Origin: Rachycentron canadum | Lineage: Eukaryota > Chordata > Actinopteri > Carangiformes > Rachycentridae | Direction of reading: 5' to 3' | DNA length: 64,000 bases | Assembly: GCA_038496675.1 (NCBI GenBank) | Contig: CM076654.1 | Location: 13,671,981-13,735,980 of the forward strand | Shown here: positions 62,501 to 64,000 of the stretch, piece after piece | Layout of the letters: each line of letters opens with the position of its first letter | How positions within the stretch are numbered: position 1 is the first letter of the stretch | The notes under the pieces: generated by a model | Database searches by the model: none | What the model was told of the DNA's origin: nothing | What the model saw: only the letters and a program-made list of their open reading frames with translations | Program-made: the position numbers and the translations under genes

Positions 62501-64000
62501 AGCCATAGCTGACTTAAAAGTCAGTCATAAATGCAAGTTCATCAGCAATTTAGTGGAAGACAGAATAAAAAACTAATCTATTTTGATCATTTCTGCTTTA
62601 AAGACTGTTGTGGCTGCAATCTGTCTCCAAGACATGCTTAGTAACACAGACAGGGTGCCTAGCAACATCAGGTAAATAACAAAAAACACAATACAATAGT
62701 AAGAAATACAAACTAAACAAAAGGTTACTTACAAAGCCAACATGCAAACAACTGTTAAAGTAAATTATATCTTCAGAGATGGAGTTCTTCCTCGCCTTAC
62801 AAAATCAGTCACAATTAAATGAGCTCAGGTTTCTCAACATGATTTTAGTCTGGAAAACACTGACACTGACAGAGGGCTGTGTTGAGCAGCTGGGAGCTAG
62901 ACCAACCAGAAAACTAAGGGAAGTGGTTAAGAAGCTGATGAGAGGAAGCAGAGCTGTATTTGAGTTTTAATTGAAGCAATTAATTACATCAGGTGAAGTG
63001 CAGTTTCATGATTATGTCGCTGACATTTTCTTTTTTGTTGGATAAAGCCTGGTCTATAAATGCTTTTGAGCCTCCCCATTTTTCATACAGAACGTGCAGT
63101 GAAATTATCCTGCTGCTCTTGGCTCTGTTTATTTGCAATAAATAGTGCATTGTTTTACGCAAGAGAACTTTATAAGATGTGCCGTTTTATCACCACAATA
63201 GTGTGACTAGCCCAGACAAAACAATCACTGCATTCTTGAGGTTAGTCTGGGCATGCACAACAATCCCCAGTCACACTATCCTTTAGCTCTACAAATGTTC
63301 AATATTGCATGTTACTTCTGTAACGTGTAAAATGAAATGTAAATATTTTGTTTTGATTGATTTTTTTGCTTTATTCATGCTTCAGAAATTGTTTTCTTCA
63401 TTCAAACCTTTTGCCATATATGAACAATATCATCAACAACTTGTCTTGGATTGAAAAATTAGGCAGCTAAATTCTGTTACTTTTTAGCTGTGGTTTTGTT
63501 TTGCATATAGACTCATGCAGTTCAGAGTAGGAGTGTGTAACCCATCTTATTCTATATAGCTACAACTTACTTGCACTGTCACAAGTGAAGCCTTTCGCCT
63601 AAGTAGTAGAAGTATAATCTAAAAAAAAAAAACATTGTGAATCTCAAACTTTTTAAGTAGTTTTTAAATCAGATATGACATATGACAGATATGTTTCCTG
63701 GTGACTATTGAACGTGCACTTATGGCTCCCATGTTATCCTTAGACAGGAGTCTGGTCTTGTTAGTTTGAATTGACTGCTTGGGGGCACTGTTAAGATGGC
63801 TGCAAAGTGCCAAGACTTGCCTATAAGGAATTTGCTATTTTTTTGGTCAGTGGTCATAGTGTCTTCAGCAGCTACTGAAGAGAACTGTTGGCGCTGACTC
63901 CAAAGAATAATTAAATGTGAACAATGACATCATCACAAAAAAAACAAACAAACAAAAAAAAACAAAACGATTTGTTGTGTGCATTATCATCAAAACTGAC
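59544..64000. other. Upstream region of coro1c, probably 5'UTR intron
   Basis: The exon carrying the coro1c ATG starts at a splice acceptor, so this stretch should be intron between a noncoding first exon and that exon. No CpG-rich promoter is visible before the window ends, so the promoter is probably outside. A runs lie at about 59551-59571 and 60905-60920. The 63-codon frame at 62779-62970 has no motif. I see no other gene. Confidence 0.4.

Noticed and set aside
62779..62970. 63-codon plus-strand frame upstream of coro1c
   Set aside because: No homology recognised, no splice signals or promoter; likely chance.

Overview
The window reads as vertebrate genomic DNA and almost certainly comes from a teleost, probably a percomorph. 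Genes are split by GT-AG introns, CpG-rich promoters sit in AT-rich surroundings, microsatellites are common, there is a decayed Tc1-like transposon, and several dispersed repeats look like families I know from percomorph fish. No operon, CRISPR array, prokaryotic or viral gene was seen.

Layout. (1) 1-2052: chemerin-receptor-type GPCR (cmklr1, minus strand), coding sequence in one exon. (2) 2053-16200: gene-poor stretch with a 1540-bp Tc1-like element inserted into an older repeat, another percomorph repeat near 9090-9570, and an orphan exon-like reading frame at 15457-15606. (3) 16200-18409: ficd (plus), two coding exons, the ER AMPylase, with candidate ER-stress elements upstream. (4) 21164-29015: sart3 (minus), 19 coding exons whose reading frame joins cleanly to 949 codons. 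(5) 29238-30798: iscu (plus), five exons, 165 residues, divergent from sart3 across a 222-bp shared promoter. (6) 31393-32778: an unidentified leucine-rich-repeat type I membrane protein (minus). (7) 36425-37165: tmem119 (minus). (8) 44391-59541: coro1c (minus), ten coding exons, 473 residues, first coding intron about 10.3 kb. (9) 59544-64000: upstream, probably noncoding-intron, sequence of coro1c.

From what I know of the human map, CMKLR1, FICD, SART3, ISCU, TMEM119 and CORO1C are neighbours on chromosome 12q23-q24, so the window is a long-conserved syntenic block. The genes are not one pathway: chemerin sensing, ER chaperone control (FICD acts on BiP), U4/U6 snRNP recycling (SART3), mitochondrial Fe-S assembly (ISCU), a membrane marker of bone cells and microglia (TMEM119), and actin dynamics (CORO1C). 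Shared promoters and convergent 3' ends are the main visible links. I see no obviously new biological system. The items most worth checking are the unidentified LRR gene, a perfect 21-bp hairpin in its probable 5'UTR intron, the orphan exon, the nested transposon, and promoter motifs at ficd and sart3/iscu. Exon boundaries were derived by hand from splice sites and reading-frame continuity; no search was run.
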